NCBI RefSeq assembly: GCF_002327085.1
Contig: NZ_CP023429.1
Location: 868,001-932,000, forward strand
From: Neisseria weixii
Lineage (GTDB): Bacteria; Pseudomonadota; Gammaproteobacteria; Burkholderiales; Neisseriaceae
Direction of reading: 5' to 3'
DNA: 64,000 nucleotides
The notes beneath the pieces were generated by a model. The model ran no database searches. It was given only the letters and a program-made list of their open reading frames with translations, and was not told the origin of the DNA. Below are positions 10,235 to 20,138 of this stretch, piece by piece. The translations under genes were made by a program, and so were the position numbers. The stretch's first letter is position 1, and each line of letters opens with the position of its first letter.

Positions 10235-12117
10235 GATGCAGTTCTCTTATGTTGCGGTAACACTAAAGTTACGGTGGTTCCTTTGTTGGGTTGAGAGATG
10301 ACATCCAGTACGGCATCGATGCGGCGGGCGCGCTCCTGCATAATGCCGAGTCCAACGTGTTCGCCCGACAAGCTGTCAATGGTGTCGGTATCGAAGCCTA
10401 TGCCGTCATCGCTGATTTTTAAAGTGAAATCTTGGCGGTTAATCAGGCTGACATCCACTTTATTGGCTTGCGCGTGTTTGCGGATATTCGACAGGCTTTC
10501 CTGCAAAATAAAGATGATTTGCAGCTGCTCGTCATGATTGAGCCAGCCGCCTTCTTCAATCCAGGCAGTGTTCACTTCAATTTGTGTTTGCTGTCGGAAT
10601 CGTGCCAACAGCGTCGATACGGCTTCGGGGAAATCTTTGTTACTGAGTTTGGTGCGGAAATTCAGCAGCAATTCGCGCACGTCATCGTAACATTCCTGCA
10701 CACCGTCTTTAATGAAGCGGATGTTTTCATCGACCTGTTCTTTCTGTTCGGCATTGTACGCGCTTTCGAGCATTTGTACCTGTAAATTTAAAAAGGTCAG
10801 CGTTTGCGCAATACTATCGTGCAAGCCTTGGGCAATTAAGTTGCGTTCTTGCAAAACTGCCAGCAGGCGGCGTTCTTGCGCAAAGCGGCTGTTGGCAATC
10901 GACACCCCCAATTGGCTGCTTAAGGTCTGCAGCAATTCTTGGTCGTTTTGGCTTAAGGTATGGCCGTCTGAAAAATACAGCGTAAACAAGCCCAACTCTT
11001 CTCCTTTATAGGTAATTGGGAACACAGCCATCTGCTCGAAACGCGGATGCTCAATGGCAATCAGGCGGTCTTTGTATTCGTTGTTAAGATAATGAAGCGG
11101 CAGGTTTTCGATTGAATCGGAAAAACCACTGTCCAAATCGGTGTAAGGCTCCGCTTGCGAATCTTCCGGCAAACCTAAACTGGCAACCAAATCAGAACGT
11201 TTGTGTTCGGCATCAAATAAATGCACACTACCGGCAATGGCGGCCACAGCAGGCAGGGTGCGGCCTAAAAATTCGGTGGCGGCGGTTTTGGGTTGGTGGA
11301 TTTGGTGTAAATCGCGCGTGGTTTGGTAGAGCAGTGCCAAATCGCGGTTTTGCCGTTCGAGATCTTCCGTTTGACGCGCCACTTGGCCTTCCAAGTCGGT
11401 ATAAAGCGTCTTCAGGCTGGTGCTCATCTGATTGAAGCCTTTATTTACTTGGGCAAACTCGCGGATATAGTCAGTGTTGATTTCCGTGCCGAATTCGCCG
11501 CGCCCGATGGCGCGCACGCCCGCGCTCAAGGCTTCCAGAGGACGGATAATCCACGCATAGTGCAAACTAATCATGAAACCGGCCGCAACAAAAATCATCA
11601 GAATCAAGGCCATCTGAAAACGGCGCAGCCATTGGGTATTTTCTTCGTTGGCATTTTCCAAAGCCTGTACGAACGAGTCCAGATTGCCGGCAAAGCGGTA
11701 TAAATCCTTATTATCGGGTAATTGGTTGGTTTCTAAAGACGGGCGGATTTTATGCCGCCAATCGTCCATCAGGCTGGTTTGAATGAGGGTGGAATTCATG
11801 GCATTGCCGGAGCGCGAAGGCAGCAGCGGCTTGATAACATCGTTTTTACTGACCTTTATCAAAGTGAGTTCGAACGCCTGAACTTGTTGGCGAACATGCT
11901 CTGCAGATTCTTTTTCGTGCACCAAATGCGTCAGACGGTAGGTCTGCATGCGCAGGCTGCCGGCATGGTTGATGGCGGTGCCGGCACCTTCCAGCCGCCA
12001 TGACAAAATCAAGGTGAATACGACTGAAAACAAGGCTGAGCTGCCCCATAATACGGTCAGAAATTTGAGCCGCGCCGAAAGGCTGGGGCCGTCTGAAAAT
12101 TGGGCTAATCTGTTCAT
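10231..12117 (-). CDS. narQ: Sensor histidine kinase NarQ
   Basis: A 628-residue membrane sensor. It has an N-terminal membrane helix (LTVLWGSSALFSVVFTLILSW), a periplasmic domain with the P-box-like SLRMQTYRL, a second helix (LILMIFVAAGFMISL), a HAMP region, a GAF-like segment and a HisKA_3 kinase core with the phospho-histidine in GLHDSIAQTL. The start at 12117 (MNRLAQFSDG) is chosen because the longer frame from a TTG at 12246 adds residues unlike the family. It overlaps narP by four bases (ATGA). Confidence 0.92.
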   Translation of the reverse strand: MNRLAQFSDGPSLSARLKFLTVLWGSSALFSVVFTLILSWRLEGAGTAINHAGSLRMQTYRLTHLVHEKESAEHVRQQVQAFELTLIKVSKNDVIKPLLPSRSGNAMNSTLIQTSLMDDWRHKIRPSLETNQLPDNKDLYRFAGNLDSFVQALENANEENTQWLRRFQMALILMIFVAAGFMISLHYAWIIRPLEALSAGVRAIGRGEFGTEINTDYIREFAQVNKGFNQMSTSLKTLYTDLEGQVARQTEDLERQNRDLALLYQTTRDLHQIHQPKTAATEFLGRTLPAVAAIAGSVHLFDAEHKRSDLVASLGLPEDSQAEPYTDLDSGFSDSIENLPLHYLNNEYKDRLIAIEHPRFEQMAVFPITYKGEELGLFTLYFSDGHTLSQNDQELLQTLSSQLGVSIANSRFAQERRLLAVLQERNLIAQGLHDSIAQTLTFLNLQVQMLESAYNAEQKEQVDENIRFIKDGVQECYDDVRELLLNFRTKLSNKDFPEAVSTLLARFRQQTQIEVNTAWIEEGGWLNHDEQLQIIFILQESLSNIRKHAQANKVDVSLINRQDFTLKISDDGIGFDTDTIDSLSGEHVGLGIMQERARRIDAVLDVISQPNKGTTVTLVLPQHKRTAS

Positions 12118-12297
12118 GATGATGGCAATCGAATGATGTCCTAAAAATAGCATTGTTTGGTCTAAATCACAATAATGCAAAGAAATGTATTTATCGGCTA
12201 GAATTTCATTTGGATTCGTGTAAAATCCAGTTATGATAAAATTCAATTTATATGAACATTTTGCAGGTCTGAAGGTGTAGGGTTTTCAGACGGCCTA

Positions 12298-12312
12298 AAG
12301 ACCTTTGCAAAA
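12298..12312. repeat. Solo terminal repeat of the GAGACCTTTGCAAAA type
   Basis: AAGACCTTTGCAAAA matches the ends of the small elements found at 16.3, 25.2, 38.3, 42.1 and 57.4 kb. No partner end at the expected distance is visible, so it is probably a fragment of such an element between narQ and moaD. Confidence 0.5.
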
Positions 12313-12331
12313 CCACTCTTGAAAACCTCGC

Positions 12332-12580
12332 ATGATTACCATTTTATATTTCGGTGTTTTAAAACAAAAATTGCAAACCTCCCAAGAGCAGATCGAATGG
12401 CGGGGCGGCAATGGCCGTGATTTGCTGGCCTTGCTGCACGCGCGTGGCGGTGATTGGGCGCAAGCTTTGGCTGTCGGCAACATTTTCCGTTTGGTGGTGG
12501 ATAAAAAAGTCAGCACATGGGAAACCGATATTCCTGATGGTGCCGAAGTCGGTTTGCTGCCGCCGGTTACAGGGGGCTGA
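12332..12580 (+). CDS. moaD: Molybdopterin synthase sulfur carrier subunit MoaD
   Basis: MoaD (82 residues) is a ubiquitin-fold protein carrying a C-terminal thiocarboxylate that donates sulfur to precursor Z. It ends in the required Gly-Gly (LLPPVTGG) and begins MITILYFGVLKQKL. The stop is directly followed by moaE, with which it forms the synthase. Confidence 0.95.
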   Translation: MITILYFGVLKQKLQTSQEQIEWRGGNGRDLLALLHARGGDWAQALAVGNIFRLVVDKKVSTWETDIPDGAEVGLLPPVTGG

Positions 12581-12581
12581 T

Positions 12582-13046
12582 ATGCAGGCCGATATCCGTA
12601 TTCAAACGCAGGATTTTCAGTTGCAGCAGGAATACGACTTATTGCTCACACAAGGCCGTAACATCGGTGCGGTGGTCGGTTTTGCCGGTTTGGTGCGCGA
12701 CCGTGATACCGACACCCCTTTGGCCAGTCTGTTTCTCGAGCATTTCCCCGAAGTAACGGAAAATGAAATCGCCCGTATTGTTCAGACGGCCTCCGAACGC
12801 TGGCTGCTGACCGCCTGCACCATCATACACCGCGTGGGCGAACTGCGTGCCGATGAACAAATCGTGCTGGTGTTGGTGGCTTCCGAACATCGAAAAGCGG
12901 CCTTTGCCGCCGCCGAATTCATCATGGATTATTTGAAAACCGAAGCGCCGTTTTGGAAAAAAGAAACCTTTTCAGACGGCTTTGAGCATTGGGTAGAAGC
13001 CAAACAAAGCGACCAAGCGGCCGCACAGCAATGGAACACTCCATGA
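12582..13046 (+). CDS. moaE: Molybdopterin synthase catalytic subunit MoaE
   Basis: MoaE (154 residues) forms molybdopterin together with MoaD. Family features are [12 protein letters not shown], the substrate-binding HRVGEL region, [10 protein letters not shown], and the active-site lysines in PFWKKE. ATG at 12582 lies one base after the moaD stop; a longer in-frame extension overlaps moaD and is rejected. DUS copies lie inside the coding part near 12780 and 12970. The end overlaps mobA. Confidence 0.95.
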   Translation: MQADIRIQTQDFQLQQEYDLLLTQGRNIGAVVGFAGLVRDRDTDTPLASLFLEHFPEVTENEIARIVQTASERWLLTACTIIHRVGELRADEQIVLVLVASEHRKAAFAAAEFIMDYLKTEAPFWKKETFSDGFEHWVEAKQSDQAAAQQWNTP

Positions 13047-13621
13047 AAACTTACGCACTTATTCTTGCAGGCGGGCAGGGCAGCCGCATGGGCGGTGTGG
13101 ATAAAGGCTTGGTCGAATGGCAGGGCAAGCCTCTGATTGACCATGTCATCGGGCGGATTGGGCCGCAGGTTGATCACATCGCTATCAGCGCCAACCGCAA
13201 TTTAGAAGAATACGCCCGCCGCAGCCCGCATGTGTTTGCCGATGCGCGCCAATGGCATCATTTGGGCCCGTTGGCGGCTTTGTGTACGGCGGCCAATGAT
13301 TTGCAGCTGGCCAAAGCCGATTGGTTGCTGATCGTGTCGTGCGATATGCCCAAGCTGCCCGAAGATTTGGTGATGCGTTTTTTATCGGTGGCCAAGCGCA
13401 CGCCCCTGTGCAATGCGTTTTATGTGGAAACGCCCGAGCGCCAGCAATACAGCATTATGTTTATCCGCCCGCAGATTCTGCAAAGCACCGTGCCCTATCT
13501 TTATGCAGGTATGCGCACGATACGCGGCTGGCTGCAACAGCAACGCGCCCGTGCAGTGAGCTTTGATTCGGATAAATGTTTCGTGAATTACAACACGCTT
13601 GAAGATTTGAAAGAAGCATAA
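13043..13621 (+). CDS. mobA: Molybdenum cofactor guanylyltransferase MobA
   Basis: MobA (192 residues) attaches GMP to the molybdenum cofactor to make MGD, needed by enzymes such as DMSO-reductase family members. The nucleotide-binding [13 protein letters not shown] and DKGL motifs are at the N-terminus, and the metal-binding Asp in [11 protein letters not shown] at 13043 overlaps the moaE stop (ATGA); an ATG four codons earlier is also possible. It overlaps moeA by one base. Confidence 0.93.
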   Translation: MKTYALILAGGQGSRMGGVDKGLVEWQGKPLIDHVIGRIGPQVDHIAISANRNLEEYARRSPHVFADARQWHHLGPLAALCTAANDLQLAKADWLLIVSCDMPKLPEDLVMRFLSVAKRTPLCNAFYVETPERQQYSIMFIRPQILQSTVPYLYAGMRTIRGWLQQQRARAVSFDSDKCFVNYNTLEDLKEA

Positions 13622-14818
13622 TGATTGATTTTGAAGTGGCCCGCGCGGCTTTGTTGGAACAGCACTCATGCCGTCTGAAAACCGTGACGCTGCCCTTGGC
13701 GCAAGCGGCCAACCGGGTTTTAGCACAAAGCCTGCACGCCAAATACCCAAGCCCGATGTTTGACAACAGCGCGATGGATGGCTATGCGGTATGCGATGCA
13801 GAAGGCAGCTTGCGCGAATTTCGCATTACCGACCGCATTCAAGCCGGTGAAACGGCAGAAAATCCGTTGGCTCAAGGCGAAGCCGTGCGCATTTTTACCG
13901 GCGCCCCATTGCCGCCGAATACGACCGCCGTGGTGATGCAGGAACAAACTGAAAGCGATGGCGATCATTTGAGGGTAAATGCCGACATTCATGCTGGACA
14001 AAATATGCGCCTGAAAGCAGAAGAAATCGAAATCGGCCAAGAATTGCTGGCTCAAGGCTCATTATTAAATATGGCTGCTTTAGGCTTGGCCGCTTCGCAA
14101 GGCTATGTCGAATTGAGCGTGTATCAACCTTTGAAAGTGCAGGTGTTTTCCACCGGCAACGAGTTGGTCGAACCCGGCCAAACGCTTTCAGACGGCCAAA
14201 TCTACGATGCCAACCGCTATCAATTACTGGCATGGTTGCAGCAATTGGGCTTGCAGGTGAGCGACGGCGGCATTTTACCTGATGATTTGGCACAAACCGA
14301 AGCTGCCTTGGCTGCTGCTGCCGAGCAATTCGATGTGGTGATTACCAGCGGCGGCGCCTCAGTGGGCGAAGCGGATTACTTAAAACAAGCGATTGAGCAT
14401 ATCGGTTCACTGGCCATGCACACTTTGGCCGTTAAACCGGGCAAACCGTTTGCTTGGGGCACATCGGCAAATGCAAAATTTTTATCTTGCCGGGCAATCC
14501 CGTGGCAACCTTTGCCACATCCAATATGTTGTTACTGCCGGTATTGAACAAACTGGCGGCAAGCAGGCCAAACATTGGCACTTGCCGAAAATAACGGCTA
14601 AAGCCGCGTTTCAAACCAAAAAAGCCATCAAGCGCCGTGAGTTTTTACGCGTGGCGTTAGAAAATGGCGAAACGGGCGAAACTGTAGTTAAATTACTGCC
14701 CAACCAAGGCAGCGCGATGTTGGGTACCTGCACCGCCGCCGATGCTTTGTGTGAAGTGCCGCCCGGACAAACGGTGAGCGAGGGCGATTGTGTCAGTGTT
14801 TATTTGTTGCTGCATTGA
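13621..14818 (+). CDS. moeA: Molybdopterin molybdenumtransferase MoeA, two apparent frameshifts
   Basis: MoeA inserts molybdate into adenylylated molybdopterin. N-terminal hallmarks are intact (NSAMDGYAV, RIFTGAPLPPNT, ITSGGASVGEADY). The frame is then lost twice: adding one C near 14460 gives HIGKCKIFILPGNPVATFATS, and adding one G near 14557-14559 gives LAGKQAKHWHLPK and the normal C-terminal domain with RREFLRV. With both repairs the protein is close to the family length of about 400 residues. The losses look like missing bases in the data. Confidence 0.9.
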
Positions 14819-14830
14819 GGGTAATGATAA

Positions 14831-14863
14831 AAAAAAGGCCGTCTGAATTCAGACGGCCTTTTT
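14831..14863. terminator. Inverted DUS hairpin between convergent moeA and ppiA
   Basis: A run of A, then GGCCGTCTGAA directly joined to its inverse, then a T run: a compact two-way terminator. Confidence 0.85.
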
Positions 14864-14868
14864 GTGAT

Positions 14869-15435
14869 TTATTTGATAATGCTCACTTTTTGAATCACCA
14901 CCGGTTTTACCGGCACATTTTGATAGAAACCGTGGGTAGCGGTTTGCACTTTGCTGATTTTGTTCACAACATCCATTCCCGAAGTGACTTTGCCGAAAAC
15001 CGCATAGCCGTAACCTTGAGGCGTTGCGCTTTTAAAGTTGAGAAAATCATTGTTGGCGGTGTTGATGAAAAATTGGCTGGTGGCCGAATTCGGGTTGGCG
15101 GTACGCGCCATGGCAATGGTGCCTACGGTGTTTTTCAGGCCGTTGTTGGCTTCGTTGGTAATGGCTTTACCGGTATTTTTTTGTGCCATGTTTTCAGTAA
15201 AACCACCTCCTTGAATCATGAAATTATCGATCACACGGTGGAAAATGGTATTGTTGTAAAAGCCTTTTTCGGCATAGCTGACGAAGTTGGCAACCGTTTT
15301 CGGTGCTTTGGTTTCGTCTAATGACAATTCGATTTTGCCCATATTGGTTTCAATGACGGCGCGGGTTTCGGCTTGGGCGGCAAAAGCAGAGCTCAGCATC
15401 AGTGCGCCTAATATGATTTTTGTTGTGGTGTTCAT
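14869..15435 (-). CDS. ppiA: Periplasmic peptidyl-prolyl cis-trans isomerase (cyclophilin)
   Basis: A 188-residue cyclophilin that catalyses proline isomerisation. Residues 1-22 form a signal peptide ending SAFAAQA, so the enzyme acts in the periplasm. The core motifs are [13 protein letters not shown] (catalytic Arg), [17 protein letters not shown] and [12 protein letters not shown]. This is a single-domain form of usual length. Confidence 0.93.
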   Translation of the reverse strand: MNTTTKIILGALMLSSAFAAQAETRAVIETNMGKIELSLDETKAPKTVANFVSYAEKGFYNNTIFHRVIDNFMIQGGGFTENMAQKNTGKAITNEANNGLKNTVGTIAMARTANPNSATSQFFINTANNDFLNFKSATPQGYGYAVFGKVTSGMDVVNKISKVQTATHGFYQNVPVKPVVIQKVSIIK

Positions 15436-15528
15436 GTGCGTTTCCTATTTTAATCAGCATGCGTTCAGGGTAAAATTTGAATTCGCCATTATCGTCTCTT
15501 TCTTTGTGAAAAACGCACAAGAAAACGT

Positions 15529-15569
15529 AAAAGGCCGTCTGAAAGTTTATCTTTCAGACGGCCTTTTAT
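15529..15569. terminator. Inverted DUS hairpin downstream of the YceI gene
   Basis: A DUS and its inverse with a ten-base loop, flanked by AAAA and TTTT. On the minus strand it follows the YceI gene and precedes ppiA. Confidence 0.8.
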
Positions 15570-15583
15570 AGAGTTGAAGCGGA

Positions 15584-16147
15584 TTATTGTTTTACGGCTT
15601 CAATTTGGATATCCAATTTCACTTTTTTGGTTACGCCGCTGTCAACCAGATAATTCATACCCCACTGGGTGCGGTCGATGGTGGTGGAGAAGTCGCCGCC
15701 GCACACTTCGGCTTTAGCCATCGGGCTGTTGTAACAGTTAAATTTTTCGGCTTTCAGTTTCACGGGATGGGTTTGACCCAACAGAGTCAGGTTGCCGTCA
15801 ACAGAAGTCAGCTTTTTGCCGACGTAGTTGAATTTAGTCGAAACAAAGCGCATTTCCGGGAATTTTTCGGCATTGAACAGATCAGGCGCTTTCAGGTGAT
15901 CGGTGAAATGTTGCGAACCGGTTTGTAAGGTGCTCACCGGAATGGTGATATCGATTTTACCTTGGCGTTTGGTTTTGTCAAAATCAACAGTGCCACTCAA
16001 ACCGTAGAAGCCGCCTACGTTGGTGCTGGTATTGAAATGGTCGATGGCAAAGCGGGCATTAGTGTGGGCTTCGTCAACTTTGTAAGTCGCAGCAGAAGCA
16101 GAAGCGGCTACGGCAGCAGCCAGAACGGTAAAAATCATTTTCTTCAT
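15584..16147 (-). CDS. YceI-family periplasmic lipid-binding-like protein
   Basis: A 187-residue exported protein. Residues 1-20 form a signal peptide ending SASAA, followed by the YceI beta-barrel domain, which in relatives binds isoprenoid-type lipids. Conserved parts are YKVDEAHTNARFAIDHF, the LKAPDLFNAEKFPEMRF stretch, and TIDRTQWGMNY. Start at 16147 is set by an AAAGGATAT site; an in-frame start 14 codons earlier has no such support. The substrate is unknown. Confidence 0.9.
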   Translation of the reverse strand: MKKMIFTVLAAAVAASASAATYKVDEAHTNARFAIDHFNTSTNVGGFYGLSGTVDFDKTKRQGKIDITIPVSTLQTGSQHFTDHLKAPDLFNAEKFPEMRFVSTKFNYVGKKLTSVDGNLTLLGQTHPVKLKAEKFNCYNSPMAKAEVCGGDFSTTIDRTQWGMNYLVDSGVTKKVKLDIQIEAVKQ

Positions 16148-16289
16148 ATCGATATCCTTTGTGAGAGCGAATGGGAATGAATACATCAAATATTACAAAA
16201 ACATCTTGACACAGTTAGTGCAGATAAATATTTCCTGATGGTTAATTCTCTATTTGATTGCCGTTGATAATGGTAGAGAATATGAAACG

Positions 16290-16432
16290 GAGATCTTTGC
16301 AAAATCTTCAACTTTGGCACATTTCTTCGTTTGCGCTGCTCGAAATCTTGCCTGTCTTCATGATATGTCTGCGCTTTCTGTGCTGCTACAACTTTGAACC
16401 GCACTCAAATCTGAAGGTTTTGCAAAGGTCTC
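16290..16432. mobile_element. Small non-coding element with IS1106-type ends, family A
   Basis: A 143-bp element with terminal inverted repeats GAGATCTTTGCAAAA and TTTTGCAAAGGTCTC. Its interior (gcacatttcttcg, gcgctgctcga, gcttgcct-like, gatatgtctgcgc, ctgctacaactttgaacc) matches the element at 25196 in inverse orientation and the part element at 38307. From memory, full IS1106-like (IS5 group) elements of Neisseria carry the same ends, so this is probably a MITE moved by their transposase. It lies in the 349-bp gap between the YceI gene and leuB, which otherwise shows nothing clear. Confidence 0.75.
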
Positions 16433-16496
16433 ACGTTGACATTATTGGAATCATAAAAAAATGCGTGGTATTTGCCCACGCATTTTTCAGACGGCC

Positions 16497-17567
16497 TTAC
16501 AAGGCAGCCAATACGGCATCACCCATTTCCGAACAAGAAACCAGTTTGGTGCCTTCTTCAAAAATATCGCCGGTGCGGAGGCCTTGTTTTAACACGGTTT
16601 GCACGGCTTGCTCGATTTGTTGCGCCCGCGCTTCGTCGTTTAAGCTGTAGCGCACCAACATGGCCAACGACAAAATGGTAGCCAGCGGATTGGCTTTGTT
16701 TTGGCCGGCGATGTCCGGCGCGGAGCCGTGAGAGGGTTCATATAAACCTTTGTTGTTTTCATTCAGGGAAGCTGATGGCAGCATACCGATAGAACCGGTC
16801 AGCATAGACGCTTCATCGCTCAAAATATCGCCGAAAATATTGCCGGTGGCAATCACGTCGAATTGTTTCGGTGCGCGTACCAATTGCATGGCGGCGTTGT
16901 CGACATACATGTGGCTCAATTCCACATCGGGATATTCTTTGCCGATTTCTTCAAAAATTTCGCGCCATAATTCAGTGGTTTCCAACACGTTGGCTTTGCC
17001 TACAGAGCAGACTTTTTTATTGCGCTTTTGCGCTGATTGGAAGGCGACATGGGCGATGCGGCGGATTTCGCTTTCGCTATAGCGCATGGTGTTGAAACCT
17101 TCGCGCTCGCCGTTTTCTAAGGTGCGGATGCCGCGCGGTTCACCGAAATAAATGTCGCCGGTGAGTTCGCGTACAATCAGAATGTCCAAGCCAGCTACGA
17201 CTTCAGGTTTCAAGGTAGAGGCATTGGCCAATTCAGGATACAAAATAGCAGGACGTAAGTTGGCGAATAAATTCAGGTCTTTACGAATGGCCAACAAGCC
17301 GCGTTCCGGGCGCAGCGGACGGTCGAGATTGTCGTATTGCGGGCCGCCTACCGAGCCCAGCAACACCGCATCGGCTTTGCGGCACAGATTCTGCGTGAAT
17401 TCAGGGTAAGGCTGGCCGTATTGGTCGTAGGCTTCGCCGCCCAAAGGTGCGTATTCGTAAGCCACGTTCAGACCTTGCTCGATCAGTTTGTCCAATACGC
17501 GTACGGCTTGGCCGATGATTTCAGGGCCGATGCCGTCGCCGCGAAGAATGGCGATTTGTTTGGTCAT
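16497..17567 (-). CDS. leuB: 3-isopropylmalate dehydrogenase
   Basis: LeuB oxidatively decarboxylates 3-isopropylmalate with NAD in leucine synthesis. The 356-residue protein has the isocitrate/isopropylmalate dehydrogenase pattern: GDGIGPEI at the N-terminus, [27 protein letters not shown] and [23 protein letters not shown] precedes the start. Three unrelated genes separate it from leuD. Confidence 0.97.
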   Translation of the reverse strand: MTKQIAILRGDGIGPEIIGQAVRVLDKLIEQGLNVAYEYAPLGGEAYDQYGQPYPEFTQNLCRKADAVLLGSVGGPQYDNLDRPLRPERGLLAIRKDLNLFANLRPAILYPELANASTLKPEVVAGLDILIVRELTGDIYFGEPRGIRTLENGEREGFNTMRYSESEIRRIAHVAFQSAQKRNKKVCSVGKANVLETTELWREIFEEIGKEYPDVELSHMYVDNAAMQLVRAPKQFDVIATGNIFGDILSDEASMLTGSIGMLPSASLNENNKGLYEPSHGSAPDIAGQNKANPLATILSLAMLVRYSLNDEARAQQIEQAVQTVLKQGLRTGDIFEEGTKLVSCSEMGDAVLAAL

Positions 17568-17630
17568 TGTTGATTTCCTTTGTGGATGAAAAGAGTGGGG
17601 AATAAGGGACTTGCTGTGTGCTGTCGTGAT

Positions 17631-17936
17631 TTACTCGATGGTGAAATTGTCGTAAGTCATGGCATACATCAAGCCGGATTGTTTGCTTTTGAATTCTTCA
17701 AATACCGGGCGATACCAGCGTGGGTCATTGGCTTGGTAACCGGTGAAATCATATACGCGCACATCAAAAAAATCGCGTTCATACCAAGGCTCAATGCCGT
17801 AAATGGCGATGTTTTTGGCTTCGGCGCGGTTGAGCACGGTTTCAAAATCTTGCCCGGAAACATAAATAATATTTTCGGCATCGAAGCCGTCAATTAAGTT
17901 TTCCAAACCTTCAAACAGATATTCTTTGGTTTTCAT
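17631..17936 (-). CDS. Hypothetical protein, 101 residues
   Basis: I do not recognise a family. The protein is acidic and aromatic-rich, without signal peptide or membrane helix; notable segments are IAIYGIEPWYERDFFDVRVY and DPRWYRPVFEEF. Continuous frame and base use like the neighbours support a real gene. It lies between the YhcH-family gene (38 bp upstream) and leuB on the same strand, and may be cotranscribed. The binding-site signal before ATG is weak. Confidence 0.65.
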   Translation of the reverse strand: MKTKEYLFEGLENLIDGFDAENIIYVSGQDFETVLNRAEAKNIAIYGIEPWYERDFFDVRVYDFTGYQANDPRWYRPVFEEFKSKQSGLMYAMTYDNFTIE

Positions 17937-17973
17937 GGTTTTAATAAGAAGTGAGTTTCAGACGGCCTGTTGA

Positions 17974-18438
17974 TCAAGGCACGCGTGTTTCCAATGTGCG
18001 GATTTTAAACACGGCTTTACGAATGGTGGGGGCATCCCCTACCAGCGGTGCATGGCCGTCGCTCGGGAAAAACAGCACAAATTCACCCGGCCCGATATCC
18101 AGCCATGTTTCGGGTGTGCAATCAAAAAATTCAATGTCTTTTTCTTCTTGATAACCCCAACCGTTTTTCAGACGGCCTCGGTCTATCCAACCGTAAGTTT
18201 CCACGCCGCTGATGGGTACTTGAATGTCGATGTGTTTGATGTAGGCTTCCGGCCGCGCAGCTTCGCGTGTGCGCACGGCTTCATTGCCGACAAACAGGCG
18301 GATATTGGGATTGTCGCAGGGATATTGGCCGTCCGGTAGCCGGCTGAAATCCAGAGTTTGCAGCAATGCAATGGCATCGGCAAAGTCGGGGTGCAGTGCG
18401 GCATAGCGTTGAGCGTTGGCAATGGTGTCGGTAATCAT
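17974..18438 (-). CDS. YhcH/YjgK/YiaL family protein (DUF386)
   Basis: A 154-residue cytoplasmic cupin-like protein of the EbgC/YhcH group, some members of which act on sugars (anomer mutarotation or sialic acid use). The family's conserved part is seen in AYIKHIDIQVPISGVETYGWID and LFFPSDGHAPLVGD, followed by RKAVFKI. The actual substrate here cannot be told. A DUS lies within the coding region near 18170. Confidence 0.85.
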   Translation of the reverse strand: MITDTIANAQRYAALHPDFADAIALLQTLDFSRLPDGQYPCDNPNIRLFVGNEAVRTREAARPEAYIKHIDIQVPISGVETYGWIDRGRLKNGWGYQEEKDIEFFDCTPETWLDIGPGEFVLFFPSDGHAPLVGDAPTIRKAVFKIRTLETRVP

Positions 18439-18487
18439 GATGTCATGAATGTTGAAGGTGAATGGATGGTTTCAGACGGCCTTTTGC

Positions 18488-19288
18488 TTATTGTTTGGCA
18501 AGCTGCAAAATTTTAACTGCGCCGCGTGCCACTAAGCCAAACACAATCAGGCCGATAATCAGGTTGGGATAGGCCGAATGTGTCAGTAATGTCAGGATAC
18601 CGGCCGCAATCACGCCCAGATTCACAATCACATCGTTAGACGTAAAAATCATGCTGGCCTGCATATGCGCTTCGCGGCTTTTGCTTTTTTGCAGCAGATA
18701 AAGGCATAGGGCGTTTCCGGCTAAGGCCAGCAGCGAAACGCCAATCATCAAGCCGGCATCCGGCATGTCTTCCCAGCCGAAAAAGCGGAGAACCACTTCG
18801 CTGAATCCCCAAATGGCCAAGACAAGCTGCAAATAGCCGGCAGCGCGTGCGGTAAGTTTTTTACGCGCGACAGTGGTACCGACGGCAAGTAAGGCCATGC
18901 CGTATACCAAACTGTCGGCTAGCATGTCCAAACTATCGGCCAATAAACCCATCGAACCGGCCAGCCAACCGCTGACGGATTCAAACACAAAAAAGAACAG
19001 GTTAATCGCTAAGACTTGCCATAGCAGGTTGCGTTCTTTATGGTCTTGAGCGTTGTCGGCCAATTGACCGATGCTTAATTCGCTACTTTCCAAGCAGCTG
19101 ATGAAATTCAGTGGCACAAGCGCCTGCAGAATTTCATCAGCGCTGCCATGATGATAGGCGGTCATGCGGCGGTTGGGAACGTCAAACTCTAGTGCATGAA
19201 TGCCTTCGATAGCGCTGAGCTTCATCCGTATCATTTGCTCTTCTGAAGGGCAGTCCATTTTACTGATATGAAAAACACTTTTCTGCAT
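18488..19288 (-). CDS. Cation diffusion facilitator-type transporter with N-terminal HMA-like segment
   Basis: A 266-residue membrane protein. The first 60 residues resemble a heavy-metal-associated fold (FHISKMDCPSEEQMIRMKL, with one Cys where the usual CXXC is absent). About five membrane helices follow, with the CDF-type metal site in DSLDMLADSLVYG and a second in FTSNDVIVNLGV. It probably exports zinc or another divalent cation. Start at 19288 (MQKSVFHIS) is preferred over an in-frame start 30 codons earlier. The metal is unknown. Confidence 0.82.
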   Translation of the reverse strand: MQKSVFHISKMDCPSEEQMIRMKLSAIEGIHALEFDVPNRRMTAYHHGSADEILQALVPLNFISCLESSELSIGQLADNAQDHKERNLLWQVLAINLFFFVFESVSGWLAGSMGLLADSLDMLADSLVYGMALLAVGTTVARKKLTARAAGYLQLVLAIWGFSEVVLRFFGWEDMPDAGLMIGVSLLALAGNALCLYLLQKSKSREAHMQASMIFTSNDVIVNLGVIAAGILTLLTHSAYPNLIIGLIVFGLVARGAVKILQLAKQ

Positions 19289-19424
19289 AAGGCAAACCCG
19301 TTTCAGACGGCCTATATTGATGGAATAAGGAAAGCAGACGAATTTCAGACGGTATAGTATATACGCACTAATCCGCAAGTCGGGTAAACACTAGTTTATG
19401 CATGTTTACCCGATTTATTTGTGT

Positions 19425-20063
19425 TTAGTGATATAACCAAGGTTGCGCGGCTTTGCGTTTTTCTTCAAAGGCTTTGATTTCATCGGCGTGTTGCAGCGTT
19501 AAGCCAATTTCGTCTAAGCCGTTGAGCAGGCAGTGTTTGCGGTGTTCGGTGATGTCGAAAGTGAACACGTCGCCGCTTGGCGTGGTAACGGTTTGCGCTT
19601 CCAAGTCGATATCGAGCGAATAGCCTTCTTGTGCTTCGACTTCTTTAAACAATTGGTCGACTTGCTCTTCAGTCAAGACGATCGGCAATAAGCCGTTTTT
19701 GTAACAATTGTTGAAGAAAATGTCGGCAAACGAGGGGGAGATGACGGCGCGGAAACCGTAGTCGTCTAATGCCCACGGCGCGTGTTCGCGTGATGAACCG
19801 CAACCGAAGTTTTTGCGGGTAAGCAAAATTTGTGCGCCTTGATAGCGTGGTTGGTTGAGTGAAAAATCAGGATTAAGCGGGCGTTTGCTGTTATCCATGC
19901 CCGGTTCACCGTGGTCAAGATAGCGCCATTCGTCAAAGGCATTAGGGCCGAAGCCGCTGCGTTTGATGGATTTTAAAAATTGTTTCGGGATAATGGCATC
20001 GGTATCGACGTTGCTGCGGTCAAGCGGGGCAACGAGGGCAGTAATTTTGGTAAATGCTTTCAT
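19425..20063 (-). CDS. leuD: 3-isopropylmalate dehydratase small subunit
   Basis: LeuD (212 residues) pairs with LeuC to isomerise 2- to 3-isopropylmalate. The swivel-domain signatures are [14 protein letters not shown] near the start and [15 protein letters not shown] in the middle. It is separated from leuC by two tiny lipoprotein genes. Confidence 0.97.
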   Translation of the reverse strand: MKAFTKITALVAPLDRSNVDTDAIIPKQFLKSIKRSGFGPNAFDEWRYLDHGEPGMDNSKRPLNPDFSLNQPRYQGAQILLTRKNFGCGSSREHAPWALDDYGFRAVISPSFADIFFNNCYKNGLLPIVLTEEQVDQLFKEVEAQEGYSLDIDLEAQTVTTPSGDVFTFDITEHRKHCLLNGLDEIGLTLQHADEIKAFEEKRKAAQPWLYH

Positions 20064-20138
20064 GGTCTGTACTTTTTATTTAAGATTATAAAATGCCCCG
20101 ACTCACGGGGCATTTACGCTTATTCATGAAGCTGGTGA

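Noticed and set aside
14788..15321. 177-residue plus-strand open frame over ppiA
   Set aside because: It is antisense to a well-conserved cyclophilin with a signal peptide; no start signal.
16204..16235. Plus-strand TTGACA...TATTTC promoter
   Set aside because: No plus-strand gene follows it; it runs into a mobile element and the leuB end, so it is probably chance.
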